In this document: piece by piece, positions 31,835 to 44,004 of the stretch
How the letters are laid out: each line of letters starts with the position of its first letter
Numbering within the stretch: the first letter of the stretch is position 1
Assembly: GCA_963738205.1 (NCBI GenBank)
Contig: CAVTVQ010000006.1
Coordinates: forward strand, 1,426,001 to 1,490,000
Direction of reading: 5' to 3'
Length of the DNA stretch: 64,000 nucleotides
DNA from: DATFQE01 sp963738205
GTDB lineage: Bacteria > Actinomycetota > Thermoleophilia > Gaiellales > Gaiellaceae
Position numbers and translations under genes: made by a program
Notes under the pieces: model-generated
Told to the model about the DNA's origin: nothing
The model's input: the letters and a program-made list of their open reading frames with translations, nothing else
Databases searched by the model: none

Positions 31835-32751
31835 TTGGCTTCCTCCACCACCTCGGCGAGGCGCCAGTTCTTCGTCTTGGACAGCGGGCGCGTCTCCACG
31901 ATGCGGACGACGTCGCCGGCCTTGGCGCGGTTCTGCTCGTCGTGCGCGTGGAACTTCTGCGTCCGGCGGACGACCTTCTTGTACTTGGGGTGCGCCTTGA
32001 TCGTCTGCACCTGGACGACGATCGTCTTGTCCATGGCGCTGGAGACGACGACGCCGCGGCGCTCCTGGCGCCGGCCGCGCTCACCCTCTGGCTTCGGCGT
32101 CCGCGTGATCGGCTTGCGCTCGGCGGGCCGCTCGCGCTTGGCCTTCGTCCGCTGGCGGCGCAGGGGGCGCGGGAGGCGCTTCTTCTTGCGCTTCTCGGGC
32201 GGCGCCTCGGCTGCCGGGGCTTCGGCCGCGGCTGCTGCGGCCGCAGGCGCTTCGGCGGCGACGGCTTCCTCGGCCGGTGCCTCCTCGGCGACCGGCTCCT
32301 CAGCGGGAGTCGCCTCCGCGACCGGCTCCTCGGCCGGAGCCTCCTCGGCCACTGGCTCCTCAGCGGGAGCCTCATCGGCCACGGGCTCCTCGGCCACGGG
32401 CTCCTCGGCGGGTGCTTCCTCGGCCACGGGCTCCTCGGCCGGAGCTTCCTCGGCCACCGGCTCCTCTGCCGCGGCCTCCTCCGCGACCGGCTCATCTGCA
32501 GGGGCTTCCGCCACCGGCTCCTCAGCCGGCGTGGGCTCCTCTGCTACGGCAGACTCGTCGGCGGCAGGCTCCTCGGCGACCTGCTCGGCCACGGGCTCCT
32601 TTGCCTTCTTCGCGCGCGTGCGCTTCGGCTTTTCCTCGGCCGCCGGAGCTTCCGGCTGAGTCTCCTCTGCCTGAGTCTCCTCGGCGCTGGGCGCCTCGGT
32701 TTCCTCGGTGCCCTCGGCCTGCGGCTTCTGTGCTTCGTCTTTCTTCGCCAT
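31831..32751 (-). CDS. rpsQ: 30S ribosomal protein S17 with a ~220-residue acidic N-terminal extension
   Basis: The product is 306 residues; ordinary S17 is 80-90. The real S17 domain is the last ~80 (RRQERRGVVVSSAMDKTIVV, RTQKFHAHDEQN, DVVRIVETRPLSKTKNWRL). Ahead of it are an acidic start (MAKKDEAQKPQAEGTEETEA), a small basic patch (KPKRTRAKKAKE), about 12 imperfect 8-10-residue repeats of the EEPVAEEAPA type (~60-175), an Ala run and a strongly basic linker (~185-225). The ATG has a fitting position 1 bp from rpmC, and the frame is continuous with no internal start of equal quality. The added region should be disordered and extend from the 30S surface. Confidence 0.93.
   Translation of the reverse strand: MAKKDEAQKPQAEGTEETEAPSAEETQAEETQPEAPAAEEKPKRTRAKKAKEPVAEQVAEEPAADESAVAEEPTPAEEPVAEAPADEPVAEEAAAEEPVAEEAPAEEPVAEEAPAEEPVAEEPVADEAPAEEPVAEEAPAEEPVAEATPAEEPVAEEAPAEEAVAAEAPAAAAAAAEAPAAEAPPEKRKKKRLPRPLRRQRTKAKRERPAERKPITRTPKPEGERGRRQERRGVVVSSAMDKTIVVQVQTIKAHPKYKKVVRRTQKFHAHDEQNRAKAGDVVRIVETRPLSKTKNWRLAEVVEEAK
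32278..32552 (-). repeat. In-frame tandem repeats in the rpsQ extension
   Basis: Imperfect 24-30 bp units such as GCCTCCTCGGCC...GGCTCCTC repeat about a dozen times without breaking frame, encoding (A/E)EEPVAEE blocks. Unit number is likely to vary by slippage or unequal recombination. Confidence 0.8.
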
Positions 32752-32957
32752 TACCTCGTTCCCAACTTGTTGCTCTCACGTTCGATGCGGACGGTCAGGA
32801 TGCGTGCGATCTCGCGCTTGGCGTGCTTCAGGCGCGCGGGGTTCTCGAGCGCGCCGGTCGCCGACTGGAAGCGCAGGTTGAACAGCTCCTGCCGCCGCTC
32901 GGCGAGCTTCCGCTCCAACTCGTCGTCGCTCAGGTCCCGAAGCTCACTAGCCCTCAA
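32751..32957 (-). CDS. rpmC: 50S ribosomal protein L29
   Basis: The 68-residue product starts at TTG (32957) overlapping the rplP stop: MRASELRDLSDDELERKLAE, with the L29 signature ELFNLRFQSATGALENPARLKHAKREIARILT. It is a two-helix protein near the exit tunnel that helps bind SRP and trigger factor. It sits between rplP and the extended rpsQ. Confidence 0.95.
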   Translation of the reverse strand: MRASELRDLSDDELERKLAERRQELFNLRFQSATGALENPARLKHAKREIARILTVRIERESNKLGTR

Positions 32958-33371
32958 AGAGATCAGCCTCCCGCTTCACGAACTTGGTCTTGATCGGCAG
33001 CTTCTGGCCGGCCAGGCGAAGCGCTTCCTTCGCCAGCGGCTCCGGGACGCCGGCCAGCTCGAACATCACACGGCCCGGCTTGATCACGGCGACCCAGTGC
33101 TCCGGGGCGCCCTTGCCGGAGCCCATGCGCGTCTCGGCCGGCTTCTGCGAGACGGGCTTGTCGGGGAAGACGTTGATCCAGACCTTGCCGCCGCGCTTGA
33201 TCTTGCGCGTCATGGCGATACGGGCTGCCTCGATCTGGCGGTTGGTGATCCACCCGTTCTCGAGTGCCTTGATCCCGTAGTCGCCGAACTGCACGGTCGT
33301 CTGGCCCTTCGCGAAGCCGCGACGTCGCCCGCGCTGCTGCTTGCGGTACTTCGTCTTGCGAGGCAGCAGCA

Positions 33372-33372
<1 letters not shown>
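32947..33372 (-). CDS. rplP: 50S ribosomal protein L16
   Basis: The 141-residue product starts at GTG: MLLPRKTKYRKQQRGRRRGF. Conserved parts are FGDYGIKALENGWITNRQIEAARIAMTRKIKRGG-type text and ETRMGSGKGAPEHWVAVIKPGRVMFELAGV. L16 helps position A-site tRNA. Its start overlaps the rpsC stop by one base. Confidence 0.97.
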
Positions 33373-34426
<1,054 letters not shown>

Positions 34427-34427
<1 letters not shown>

Positions 34428-35002
34428 TAGGACTCACTCTCCTTCTTCTTGCGCGTCGTCTTGGGTTTGGGCTTGGCAGCGGCCTTCGGCTTCTCGGCCT
34501 CAGCCGTCTCGGTCTCCGGGGCCTTCGGCTCGGCGGTCGCGGCCTCGGCCTTGGGCGCCTTGGCGGCCGCGCGGCGCGGGGCGCGCTTCGGCTTCTCCTC
34601 GGCAGGCGGCTCCGGTGAACGGCGCCGACCCTCGCCGGGCTCGGGGGCCGGAGCGAGCTTGATCGTGATGTGGCACGTGCGCTTGTGGATCCGGGCCACA
34701 CGGCCGCGCGCACGTGCGCGCCAGCGCTTGATCGTCGGGCCCTCGTCCACATACGCGGCCGACACGCGGAGGTCGTCGCCGAACAGGCCGTGGTTGGCCT
34801 CGGCGTTCGCCACCGCCGACTTCAGGACCTTCTCGATCTCGCGCGCGGCTGCACGCTGCGTGAACGCGAGCACGGTCCGAGCCTCGGGCACGCTGCGCCC
34901 GCGGATGTGGTCGGTGACGAGCCGCGCCTTGCGGGGCGAGATCCGCACCCACTTGGCCTCGGCGCGCACCTCTTCGCGCGCTTCGGGAGCCCGTACGCTC
35001 AA
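34427..35002 (-). CDS. rplV: 50S ribosomal protein L22 with Ala/Lys/Glu C-terminal tail
   Basis: The product is 191 residues from TTG (35002); L22 is normally ~110-120. The core shows AKWVRISPRKARLVTDHIRG, VLKSAVANAEANHGL and the beta-hairpin region DEGPTIKRWRARARGRVARIHKRTCHI that lines the exit tunnel. From ~118 a tail alternates Pro/Glu/Ala/Lys (APETETAEAEKP) and ends TTRKKKESES. Start and rpsS stop overlap by 4 bp. Confidence 0.96.
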
Positions 35003-35280
35003 CGCTTCACCTGCGTCTGCCGGTCGCCCGCGTGGCCGCGGAAGGTCCGCGTGGGAGCGAACTCGCCGAGCTTGTGCCCAACCATCTGCTCGGTCACGAA
35101 CACGGGCACGTGCTTACGGCCGTCGTGAACGGCGATCGTGTGCCCGACCATCTCCGGGAAGATCGTCGACGAACGCGACCAGGTGCGGATCATCCGCTTC
35201 TCGTTCGTGGTGTTCATCGCCTCGATGCGGCCCATCAGCCGCTCCTCGACGAACGGCCCCTTCTTGGAGCTTCTGCTCAA
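34999..35280 (-). CDS. rpsS: 30S ribosomal protein S19
   Basis: The 93-residue product starts at TTG (35280), overlapping the rplB stop: SRSSKKGPFVEERLMGRIEA, then RTWSRSSTIFPEMVGHTIAVHDGRKHVPVFV and GHKLGEFAPTRTFRGHAGD. This is full-length, ordinary S19. It binds the 30S head with S13. Confidence 0.97.
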   Translation of the reverse strand: MSRSSKKGPFVEERLMGRIEAMNTTNEKRMIRTWSRSSTIFPEMVGHTIAVHDGRKHVPVFVTEQMVGHKLGEFAPTRTFRGHAGDRQTQVKR

Positions 35281-36119
35281 CGCTTCTCCTTCCCGCGGCG
35301 GCGGCCGCGGATGATCAACTTGTCCGATTCCTTGTGCTTGCGGCGCGTGCGCTTGCCGAGCGTCGGCACGCCCCACGGCGTCACCGGGTGACGGCCGCCC
35401 TTCGACTTGCCCTCGCCGCCGCCGTGTGGGTGGTCGACGGGGTTCATGGCCGAGCCGCGGACGGCGGGGCGCTTGCCGAGCCAGCGACTGCGTCCGGCCT
35501 TGCCGCCCGTGATGTTGCCGTGATCCACGTTACCGACCTGTCCGACGGTGGCGCGGCAGGTGAGCAGGACGCGGCGCATCTCGCCCGAGGGCATGCGCAG
35601 GGCGCCGTAGCCCTCGTCCTTGGCGACGAGTTGGATGCCCGCGCCGGCGCTCCGTGCCAGCTGGCCGCCTTTGCCGGGCTTCAGCTCGACGTTGTGCACG
35701 AGCGTGCCGGTCGGGATGTTCGCGAGCGGCAGCGCGTTGCCGGGGCGGATGTCGGCGCCGGGCCCGGACTCGAGTGTGGCGCCGACCTTGAGGCCGGCCG
35801 GCGCGAGGATGTAGGACTTGGCGCCGTCGGCGTAGTGGAGCAGCGCGATCCGAGCCGACCGGTTGGGGTCGTACTCGATCGCGGCGACCTTGGCCGGCAC
35901 GCCGTCCTTGGTGCGCTTGAAGTCGATCTTGCGATAGCGGCGCTTGTGACCGCCGCCCTGGTGCCGCGTCGTCAGCCGGCCCTTGTTGTTGCGGCCGCCC
36001 TTCTTCGTCACCGGCTCCAGCAGCGACTTCTCCGGCTCCTTCTTGGTGACCTCGGCGAAGTCCGAGACCGTCATGAAGCGGCGGCCCGGAGAGGTCGGCT
36101 TGAATCTGCGAACTGGCAT
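35277..36119 (-). CDS. rplB: 50S ribosomal protein L2
   Basis: The 280-residue product starts at ATG (36119): MPVRRFKPTSPGRRFMTVSD. It has GRLTTRHQGGGHKRRYRKIDFKR-type sequence, GQVGNVDHGNITGGKAGRSRWLGKRPAVRG and the catalytic-centre loop AMNPVDHPHGGGEGKSKGGRHP with the conserved His. It is needed for peptidyl transferase activity and subunit joining. Its Shine-Dalgarno AGGAGA (7 nt upstream) lies in the outer stem of hairpin copy 4. Confidence 0.98.
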   Translation of the reverse strand: MPVRRFKPTSPGRRFMTVSDFAEVTKKEPEKSLLEPVTKKGGRNNKGRLTTRHQGGGHKRRYRKIDFKRTKDGVPAKVAAIEYDPNRSARIALLHYADGAKSYILAPAGLKVGATLESGPGADIRPGNALPLANIPTGTLVHNVELKPGKGGQLARSAGAGIQLVAKDEGYGALRMPSGEMRRVLLTCRATVGQVGNVDHGNITGGKAGRSRWLGKRPAVRGSAMNPVDHPHGGGEGKSKGGRHPVTPWGVPTLGKRTRRKHKESDKLIIRGRRRGKEKR

Positions 36120-36286
36120 TAGTGGGTCTCCTGATGGCATCGGTGGATGCCCGGGTCGCAAGCACCAAGCCAGGCAAGGACGCAGGGAGCACTCGGGCTA
36201 GTCAGCCCGGGTGCGACTGAGGACGCGGCATGGCGCCGCGTGATTGCGGGCCGGGCGCCGCCGAATGTCGTCAGGTGGCCCACTAA
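36119..36286 (+). repeat. Dispersed structured hairpin element, copy 4 (between rplW and rplB)
   Basis: A 168-nt hairpin filling the rplW-rplB gap. Outer arms 36119-36140 and 36265-36286 pair over 22 positions with one U-U mismatch and three G-U. Relative to copy 3 there are compensatory changes: GCCTCG/CGAGGC becomes GCCCGG/CCGGGC, GCGAG/ATCGC becomes GCAAG/ATTGC, and the cap becomes GCACTCGGGCT / AGCCCGGGTGC (11 bp). The core is AAGGACGCAGGGAGC (36176-36190) opposite GCGACTGAGGACGC (36213-36226). The 3' arm covers the rplW stop codon. Confidence 0.87.
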
Positions 36287-36579
36287 ACCTGGGCCCCCTC
36301 GAAGATCTCGATCGACTCGCCCTGGCGCACCTGCACGATGGCCTTCTTCCAGCCGGGCCTGCGGCCGCGAATCATCCCGCGCCGCTTCGGCTTCGACTTC
36401 ACACGTGAGATGTTGACGCTCTCGACGTGGACGTCGAACAGCTGCTCGACGGCCTGGCGAACCTGGGTCTTGTGCGCGTCCGGGTGCACCTTGAACGAGT
36501 ACTTGCGATCCTCGATCAGGCTGTAGCTCTTCTCCGACACGACCGGAGCGAGCAGCACCTCGTTCGGATGGAGGCTCAC
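36283..36579 (-). CDS. rplW: 50S ribosomal protein L23
   Basis: The 98-residue product starts at GTG (36579), chosen for the GAGGAGG just upstream and the overlap with rplD: VSLHPNEVLLAPVVSEKSYSL. It has KYSFKVHPDAHKTQVRQAVEQLFDVHVESVNI and the RRGMIRGRRPGWKKAIVQVRQG motif. L23 docks SRP and trigger factor at the tunnel exit. Length is normal. Confidence 0.96.
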   Translation of the reverse strand: MSLHPNEVLLAPVVSEKSYSLIEDRKYSFKVHPDAHKTQVRQAVEQLFDVHVESVNISRVKSKPKRRGMIRGRRPGWKKAIVQVRQGESIEIFEGAQV

Positions 36580-37205
36580 GCTGCCCTCCTCTCCACGGTC
36601 TCGCGAGCCGCCTCGGTCACCAACAGCGCGCGGGCCCACACGACGGTGGCGACCTCGAGCTCGGCCGGGACGGTGACGAGTACGCGCTCCAGGTTGCGGA
36701 ACGACTTGATCAGCGCCTCCTCGTTCTCGTCTGCGACGACGACGAGCGGCAGCTGTTGGTCCCAGGCGGCGAGCAGCTCGACCGCCTGCTTGGTCGACGG
36801 CCCGTCGAACGCGCCCCCGTCGACGAAGGCCAGGGTGCCGGCCGAGGCGTGGGCCGACAGCGCCGAGCGAAACGCGGCCTTGTGGGCCTTGCGGTTGACC
36901 TTCACCGAGAAGTCGCGCGGCTGCGGCGGGAAGGCCACGCCGCCGCCCGTGAACTGGGGCGCGCGGATGGTGCCCGCGCGGGCGCGGCCGGTGCCCTTCT
37001 GGCGCCAGGGCTTGGCGCGCCCACCGGCGACGAACCCACGGCTCTTCGCCGCGCGCGTGCCGGCACGGGCGGCGTTGAGCTCGGCGCGGACGGCCTCGTG
37101 GACGAGGTGAGGCTTCACCTCGGCGCCGAAGATCGACGCCTCGAGCGTCACCTGCTTGCCGGCCTTGCCGTCGGCCTGGAGGAGCGGTGCCTTAGGCGCG
37201 GCCAC
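36576..37205 (-). CDS. rplD: 50S ribosomal protein L4
   Basis: The 209-residue product starts at GTG. The tunnel-lining loop is RAGTRAAKSRGFVAGGRAKPWRQKGTGRARAGTIRAPQF-type sequence near 45-80, followed by the L4 fold (ALSAHASAGTLAFVDG, RNLERVLVTVPAELEVATV). It overlaps rplC by 14 bp and rplW by 4 bp. In E. coli L4 represses the S10 operon; whether this applies here is unknown. Confidence 0.96.
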   Translation of the reverse strand: MAAPKAPLLQADGKAGKQVTLEASIFGAEVKPHLVHEAVRAELNAARAGTRAAKSRGFVAGGRAKPWRQKGTGRARAGTIRAPQFTGGGVAFPPQPRDFSVKVNRKAHKAAFRSALSAHASAGTLAFVDGGAFDGPSTKQAVELLAAWDQQLPLVVVADENEEALIKSFRNLERVLVTVPAELEVATVVWARALLVTEAARETVERRAA

Positions 37206-37824
37206 GGTTCGCGTCCTCTCTGATCTCGACGAAGCCGTTCGTCGGACCGGGCACGGCGCCCTTGAGCACGATCAGGTTCTGCTCGGGCTCGACGCTGTGC
37301 ACGGTCAGACCGACCTGCGTCACGCGCTTGCCGCCCATGCGGCCGGCCATCTTCATCCCCTTGAACACACGCGAGGGCGTGGCCGAGGCGCCGATGGAGC
37401 CGCGCTGGCGGATGTTGTGCGAGCCGTGCGACATCGGGCCGCGCGAGAAGTTGTGGCGCTTGATCGTGCCCGCGAAGCCCTTGCCGATTCCGGTGCCGGC
37501 GACCTTCACGCGGTCGCCGGGCGTGAACGCCTCGACCGTCACCGTCTCGCCGGGCGTGAGCTCGCTGCGCCCACGCAGCTCGACGAGCCGGCGGTGGGCG
37601 CCGACGCCGTTCTTCTTCAGGTGCCCGAGCTCGCCTTTCGAGAGCTTGCGCTCGGCGACCTCGTCCCAGGCGAGCTGGACCGCGTCGTAGCCGTCCTCCG
37701 CCTCGGTGCGCACGGAGACGACGGGACACGGTCCCGCCTGGATCACCGTCACAGGGGTCATGGACCCTGACTCGGGGTCGAAGATCTGGGTCATGCCCAG
37801 CTTCTTGCCGAGGATTCCCTTCAC
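37192..37824 (-). CDS. rplC: 50S ribosomal protein L3
   Basis: The 210-residue product starts MKGILGKKLGMTQIFDPESG and has the W-finger region GFAGTIKRHNFSRGPMSHGSHNIRQRGSIG with the conserved Gln (methylated in many bacteria), plus MAGRMGGKRVTQVGL. L3 reaches the peptidyl transferase centre. It overlaps the rpsJ stop by 4 bp. Confidence 0.97.
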   Translation of the reverse strand: MKGILGKKLGMTQIFDPESGSMTPVTVIQAGPCPVVSVRTEAEDGYDAVQLAWDEVAERKLSKGELGHLKKNGVGAHRRLVELRGRSELTPGETVTVEAFTPGDRVKVAGTGIGKGFAGTIKRHNFSRGPMSHGSHNIRQRGSIGASATPSRVFKGMKMAGRMGGKRVTQVGLTVHSVEPEQNLIVLKGAVPGPTNGFVEIREDANRGRA

Positions 37825-38129
37825 AGCTTGATCTCGATGTCGACTCCCGCCGGCAGGTCGAGCCGCATCAGCGAGTCGACCGTCTTCGGCGTCGGGCTGT
37901 GGATGTCGATCAGCCGCTTGTGCGTGCGGATCTCGAAGTGCTCACGCGAGTCCTTGTCCTTGAACGGGCTTCGGATCACGGTGTAGACGTTCTTCTCCGT
38001 CGGCAGCGGCACGGGACCGGTGATGGTCGCGCCGGTGCGCTGAGCCGTCTCCACGATGTCGCGGGCCGACCGGTCCAGCTGCTGATGGTCGTAACCCTTC
38101 AGGCGGATTCGGATCTTCTGCTGTGCCAC
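37821..38129 (-). CDS. rpsJ: 30S ribosomal protein S10 (NusE)
   Basis: The 102-residue product starts at GTG: MAQQKIRIRLKGYDHQQLDRS. The signature ATITGPVPLPTEKNVYTVIRSPFKDKDSREHFEIRTHKR-type text is complete. S10 also acts as NusE in transcription antitermination, binding NusB and NusG. It heads the S10 operon, 68 bp after tuf; I saw no convincing promoter in that gap. Confidence 0.97.
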   Translation of the reverse strand: MAQQKIRIRLKGYDHQQLDRSARDIVETAQRTGATITGPVPLPTEKNVYTVIRSPFKDKDSREHFEIRTHKRLIDIHSPTPKTVDSLMRLDLPAGVDIEIKL

Positions 38130-38197
38130 CGGCGCTTCCCTCGTTTCTCGGCTTCTTCGTTAGCGGGTCGTGAACGTGTAACTCGGGCCCGCAGGGC

Positions 38198-39388
<1,191 letters not shown>

Positions 39389-39405
39389 CTCTCCTCCGAG
39401 TCTCC

Positions 39406-41499
<2,094 letters not shown>

Positions 41500-41504
41500 G
41501 TCGC

Positions 41505-41975
41505 TTACCACCTGTAGTGCGCGAAGGCCTTGTTGGCCTGCGCCATCCGGTAGATGTCGTCCTTCTTCTTGAACGCGCCGCCCTGCTGGTTGAGCGCGTC
41601 GAGAATCTCGTTGGCGAGCTTCTCCTCCATGTGCTTCTCGCGGCGGTCGCGTGCGAACTGGACGATCCAGCGCACGGCGAGCGTCCGGGCGCGGCGCTGC
41701 GGCACCTCAACCGGCACTTGGTAGTTGGCGCCGCCGACGCGGCGGGAGCGCACTTCGAGGACCGGCGTCACGGTCTTGATCGCCTGCTCGAGCACCTCGA
41801 GCGGCGGCTTGCCGGTCTTCTGGCTGATCCGGTCCAGCGCGTCGTAGACGATCTTCTCGGCCGTCGACTTCTTGCCGCGCAGCATGACCTTGTTGATCAC
41901 CTGCGAGACGAGGCGGGAGTTGTACACGGGGTCCGGCGCGAGCTCGCGGACCTGGATCTCTGCACGGCGCGGCAC
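41505..41975 (-). CDS. rpsG: 30S ribosomal protein S7
   Basis: The 156-residue product starts at GTG: MPRRAEIQVRELAPDPVYNS. It has VNKVMLRGKK-like sequence (VINKVMLRGKKSTAEKIVYD), RRVGGANYQVPVEV and ALNQQGGAFKKKDDIYRMAQANKAFAHYRW at the C-terminus. It is the primary organiser of the 30S head. Its start overlaps the rpsL stop by one base. Confidence 0.97.
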   Translation of the reverse strand: MPRRAEIQVRELAPDPVYNSRLVSQVINKVMLRGKKSTAEKIVYDALDRISQKTGKPPLEVLEQAIKTVTPVLEVRSRRVGGANYQVPVEVPQRRARTLAVRWIVQFARDRREKHMEEKLANEILDALNQQGGAFKKKDDIYRMAQANKAFAHYRW

Positions 41976-42346
41976 TAGCTCGGCCTCTTGGCCCCGTACT
42001 TCGAGCGACCCTGGCGGCGATCGCCGACGCCGGCCGTGTCGAGCGCGGCGCGAATCACCTTGTAGCGCACGCCCGGGAGGTCCTTGACGCGACCGCCGCG
42101 GACGAGCACGACCGAGTGCTCCTGCAGGTTGTGCCCCTCGCCGGGGATGTAGGTCGTGACCTCCATGCCGTTCGTGAGCCGGACGCGCGCAACCTTGCGC
42201 AGCGCCGAGTTCGGCTTCTTGGGCGTGTGCGTGTACACGCGCGTGCAGACCCCCCGCTTCTGCGGGGCGCCGCGGAGGGCAGGCGTCTTCGTCTTCGTCT
42301 TCGGCGTGACGCGGCCTTTCCTCACGAGTTGATTGACAGTCGGCAT
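41975..42346 (-). CDS. rpsL: 30S ribosomal protein S12
   Basis: The 123-residue product starts at ATG (42346): MPTVNQLVRKGRVTPKTKTK. It includes ALRGAPQKRGVCTRVYTHTPKKPNSALRKVARVRLTNG-type sequence with the streptomycin-region KPNSALRK and GHNLQEHSVVLVRGGRVKDLPGVRY. Lys at both classical resistance sites is wild type. It is the first gene of the whole minus-strand ribosomal cluster and has its own promoter. Confidence 0.98.
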   Translation of the reverse strand: MPTVNQLVRKGRVTPKTKTKTPALRGAPQKRGVCTRVYTHTPKKPNSALRKVARVRLTNGMEVTTYIPGEGHNLQEHSVVLVRGGRVKDLPGVRYKVIRAALDTAGVGDRRQGRSKYGAKRPS

Positions 42347-42417
42347 GGACTCCCGTCTTCTAGCTACGGACACAAGAAAGGTCGGCGGGCCATCCGGCCC
42401 AGCCAACCGGACGACGA

Positions 42418-42445
42418 AGGGTAGCAAAGGCTGATGGCCCGTCAA
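42418..42445 (-). promoter_or_regulatory. Promoter of the rpsL-rpsG-fusA-tuf operon
   Basis: On the minus strand, TTGACG (42440-42445), 16 nt, TACCCT (42418-42423), with TG one base before the -10 (TTTGCTACCCT), an extended -10. The transcript would have a ~65-nt leader with a small GGGCC / GGCCC hairpin. Confidence 0.7.
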
Positions 42446-42620
42446 CGGGCGACTGACCAGCGATTCTGGCCCAATTTCGCAGCTTTTCTCCCTTTAAAAC
42501 CATAGCCTGCAGGTCACAGAGCAACTACAGTGAGGTCGGCGGCCTGGCGACCCAGGCGATGCGGCAGCCTAGGGTGAGCTCGATGTCTCGATCGATTGAC
42601 CACGAACGCGGAGTGCGGCG

Positions 42621-43805
42621 GTGACCACCGCACTTGTCGCCCTGGGCTCAGCGCTCGTCACCCTGGGCCTCGTTCTCGTCGTCCTGCTGCTCGCCCGTCG
42701 CGGCGGCTCGGCCACTCCAGCGGTGAAGGGTGAGGGCACCGGCGAGTTGGCGCTCGCCGTCCGTGAGTTGAACTCACGCATGGACGGGCTCGTCCGCGAG
42801 CTGACGCAGGCGCTCGAGCGCACGGCCGAGGGCGAGCGTCGGAACAAGCACTTCGGCGAGCTCGCCGGCTCGATCGATCTCGACGAGGTGCTCACGCGCG
42901 TGCTCGAGGCGGCCGGCGCGACACCTGGCGCCGACGCGGCGCTGGTGGCGGTCGCCGGCGCTGGCGGTGTGAACAAGCCGATCGTCGCGACGCTCGGCCT
43001 TTCGACCGAGGAAGCCGAGCGGCAGGCGATCGCTGGTCCTCCCGATGGGCGCCAGGTGCGGTCGGTGGCGATCACCTACGACTACCCCGAGCCGACGAAC
43101 GGCGACGTGGAGTCGCACTCGGGCGAGCCGATCCGCGCCGGGCTCGCCGTTCCGCTCCCGGGCGAGACCGGGACGGTCGGGATGCTCACGGTCTTCACGC
43201 GCTCGGCGAACGGCTCGTTCGGGCCGGACGACAAGCGCGACCTCGAGGAGCTCGCAGAGCGCGCGGGGCCTGCGATCGAGAATGCCCGCCGCTTCCGGGA
43301 AGCGCGCCAGCTCGCCGATCTCGACGCCTTGACGGGCCTGCACAACCGGCGCTACTTCCACGATACGCTCGCGCGCGAGGTTGCACGCGCGCACCGGTAC
43401 AACCGCCGGCTGGCGCTGATCATCTTCGACCTCGACGACTTCAAGGCGATCAACGACCGGATCGGCCACCTGTCCGGCGACGGGGTGCTCGCCGACGCAG
43501 CCGACGTCGTCCGCTCGGTGGTGCGCTCCGCCGACATCGCTTGCAGGGTCGGCGGCGACGAGTTCGCGGTCATCCTCCCCGAGTCGGGGATGCAGGAGGC
43601 CGAGCAGCTCTACACCCGCCTGCAGACCGCGTTGGAGCAGCGGCCGATCGGCGACGCCGGGCGCATCCGCCTGTCGGCCGGCGTGGCGGAACTGGCCAAG
43701 GACGACGACTCGCGCGCCTTCTTCGAGCGAGCCGACGATGCGCTCTACGGTGCCAAGGAAGCCGGCAAGGGCCGCGCCGTGGCGGCTGCCGACACCTCGG
43801 CCTGA
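42621..43805 (+). CDS. Diguanylate cyclase (membrane segment + GAF + GGDEF)
   Basis: The 394-residue product starts at GTG. A transmembrane helix covers ~5-25 (ALVALGSALVTLGLVLVVLLLA). A short coiled coil (~40-75) leads to a GAF-like domain (~80-220). A GGDEF domain follows: DALTGLHNRRYF, FDLDDFKAINDRIGH, the active site RVGGDEFAVILPE near residue 315. RSAD five residues before GGDEF is an intact RxxD product-inhibition site. It should make cyclic-di-GMP; an HD-GYP-like gene lies at 1-904. It faces away from rpsL and appears inserted between the str and rpoBC blocks. Confidence 0.93.
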   Translation: MTTALVALGSALVTLGLVLVVLLLARRGGSATPAVKGEGTGELALAVRELNSRMDGLVRELTQALERTAEGERRNKHFGELAGSIDLDEVLTRVLEAAGATPGADAALVAVAGAGGVNKPIVATLGLSTEEAERQAIAGPPDGRQVRSVAITYDYPEPTNGDVESHSGEPIRAGLAVPLPGETGTVGMLTVFTRSANGSFGPDDKRDLEELAERAGPAIENARRFREARQLADLDALTGLHNRRYFHDTLAREVARAHRYNRRLALIIFDLDDFKAINDRIGHLSGDGVLADAADVVRSVVRSADIACRVGGDEFAVILPESGMQEAEQLYTRLQTALEQRPIGDAGRIRLSAGVAELAKDDDSRAFFERADDALYGAKEAGKGRAVAAADTSA

Positions 43806-43905
43806 CACCAAGCCCTGTCCGGGGCAAGACACTAGGCACGTAACTCGACGAACGCCCGGGCGACCACGCGCTCCCGAAAGCCCAGAAACCGGCCGCGATC
43901 CGGTT

Positions 43906-43925
43906 GGGGGTCAGGTCTTGCATTG
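43906..43925 (+). repeat. Left inverted repeat of the transposase unit
   Basis: Matches the inverted copy at 44858-44877 in 19 of 20 positions. The GGGTCAGGTCTTGCA motif is familiar to me from flanks of this transposase family. Confidence 0.75.
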
Positions 43926-44004
43926 CCACATCTCCCACCGCGACGGCTCCGATCGCGCCGGCGAAGTGCAACAAGAGTGCGACAATCGCCGGCGATCGCT
44001 AGGC

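Noticed and set aside
32278..32552. CRISPR-like array
   Set aside because: The repeats are contiguous, imperfect, in frame and encode the S17 extension; there are no spacers. No other candidate array was seen in the window.
38130..38197. Independent promoter for the S10 operon between tuf and rpsJ
   Set aside because: No convincing -10/-35 pair was found in the 68-bp gap; read-through from the str operon is as likely.
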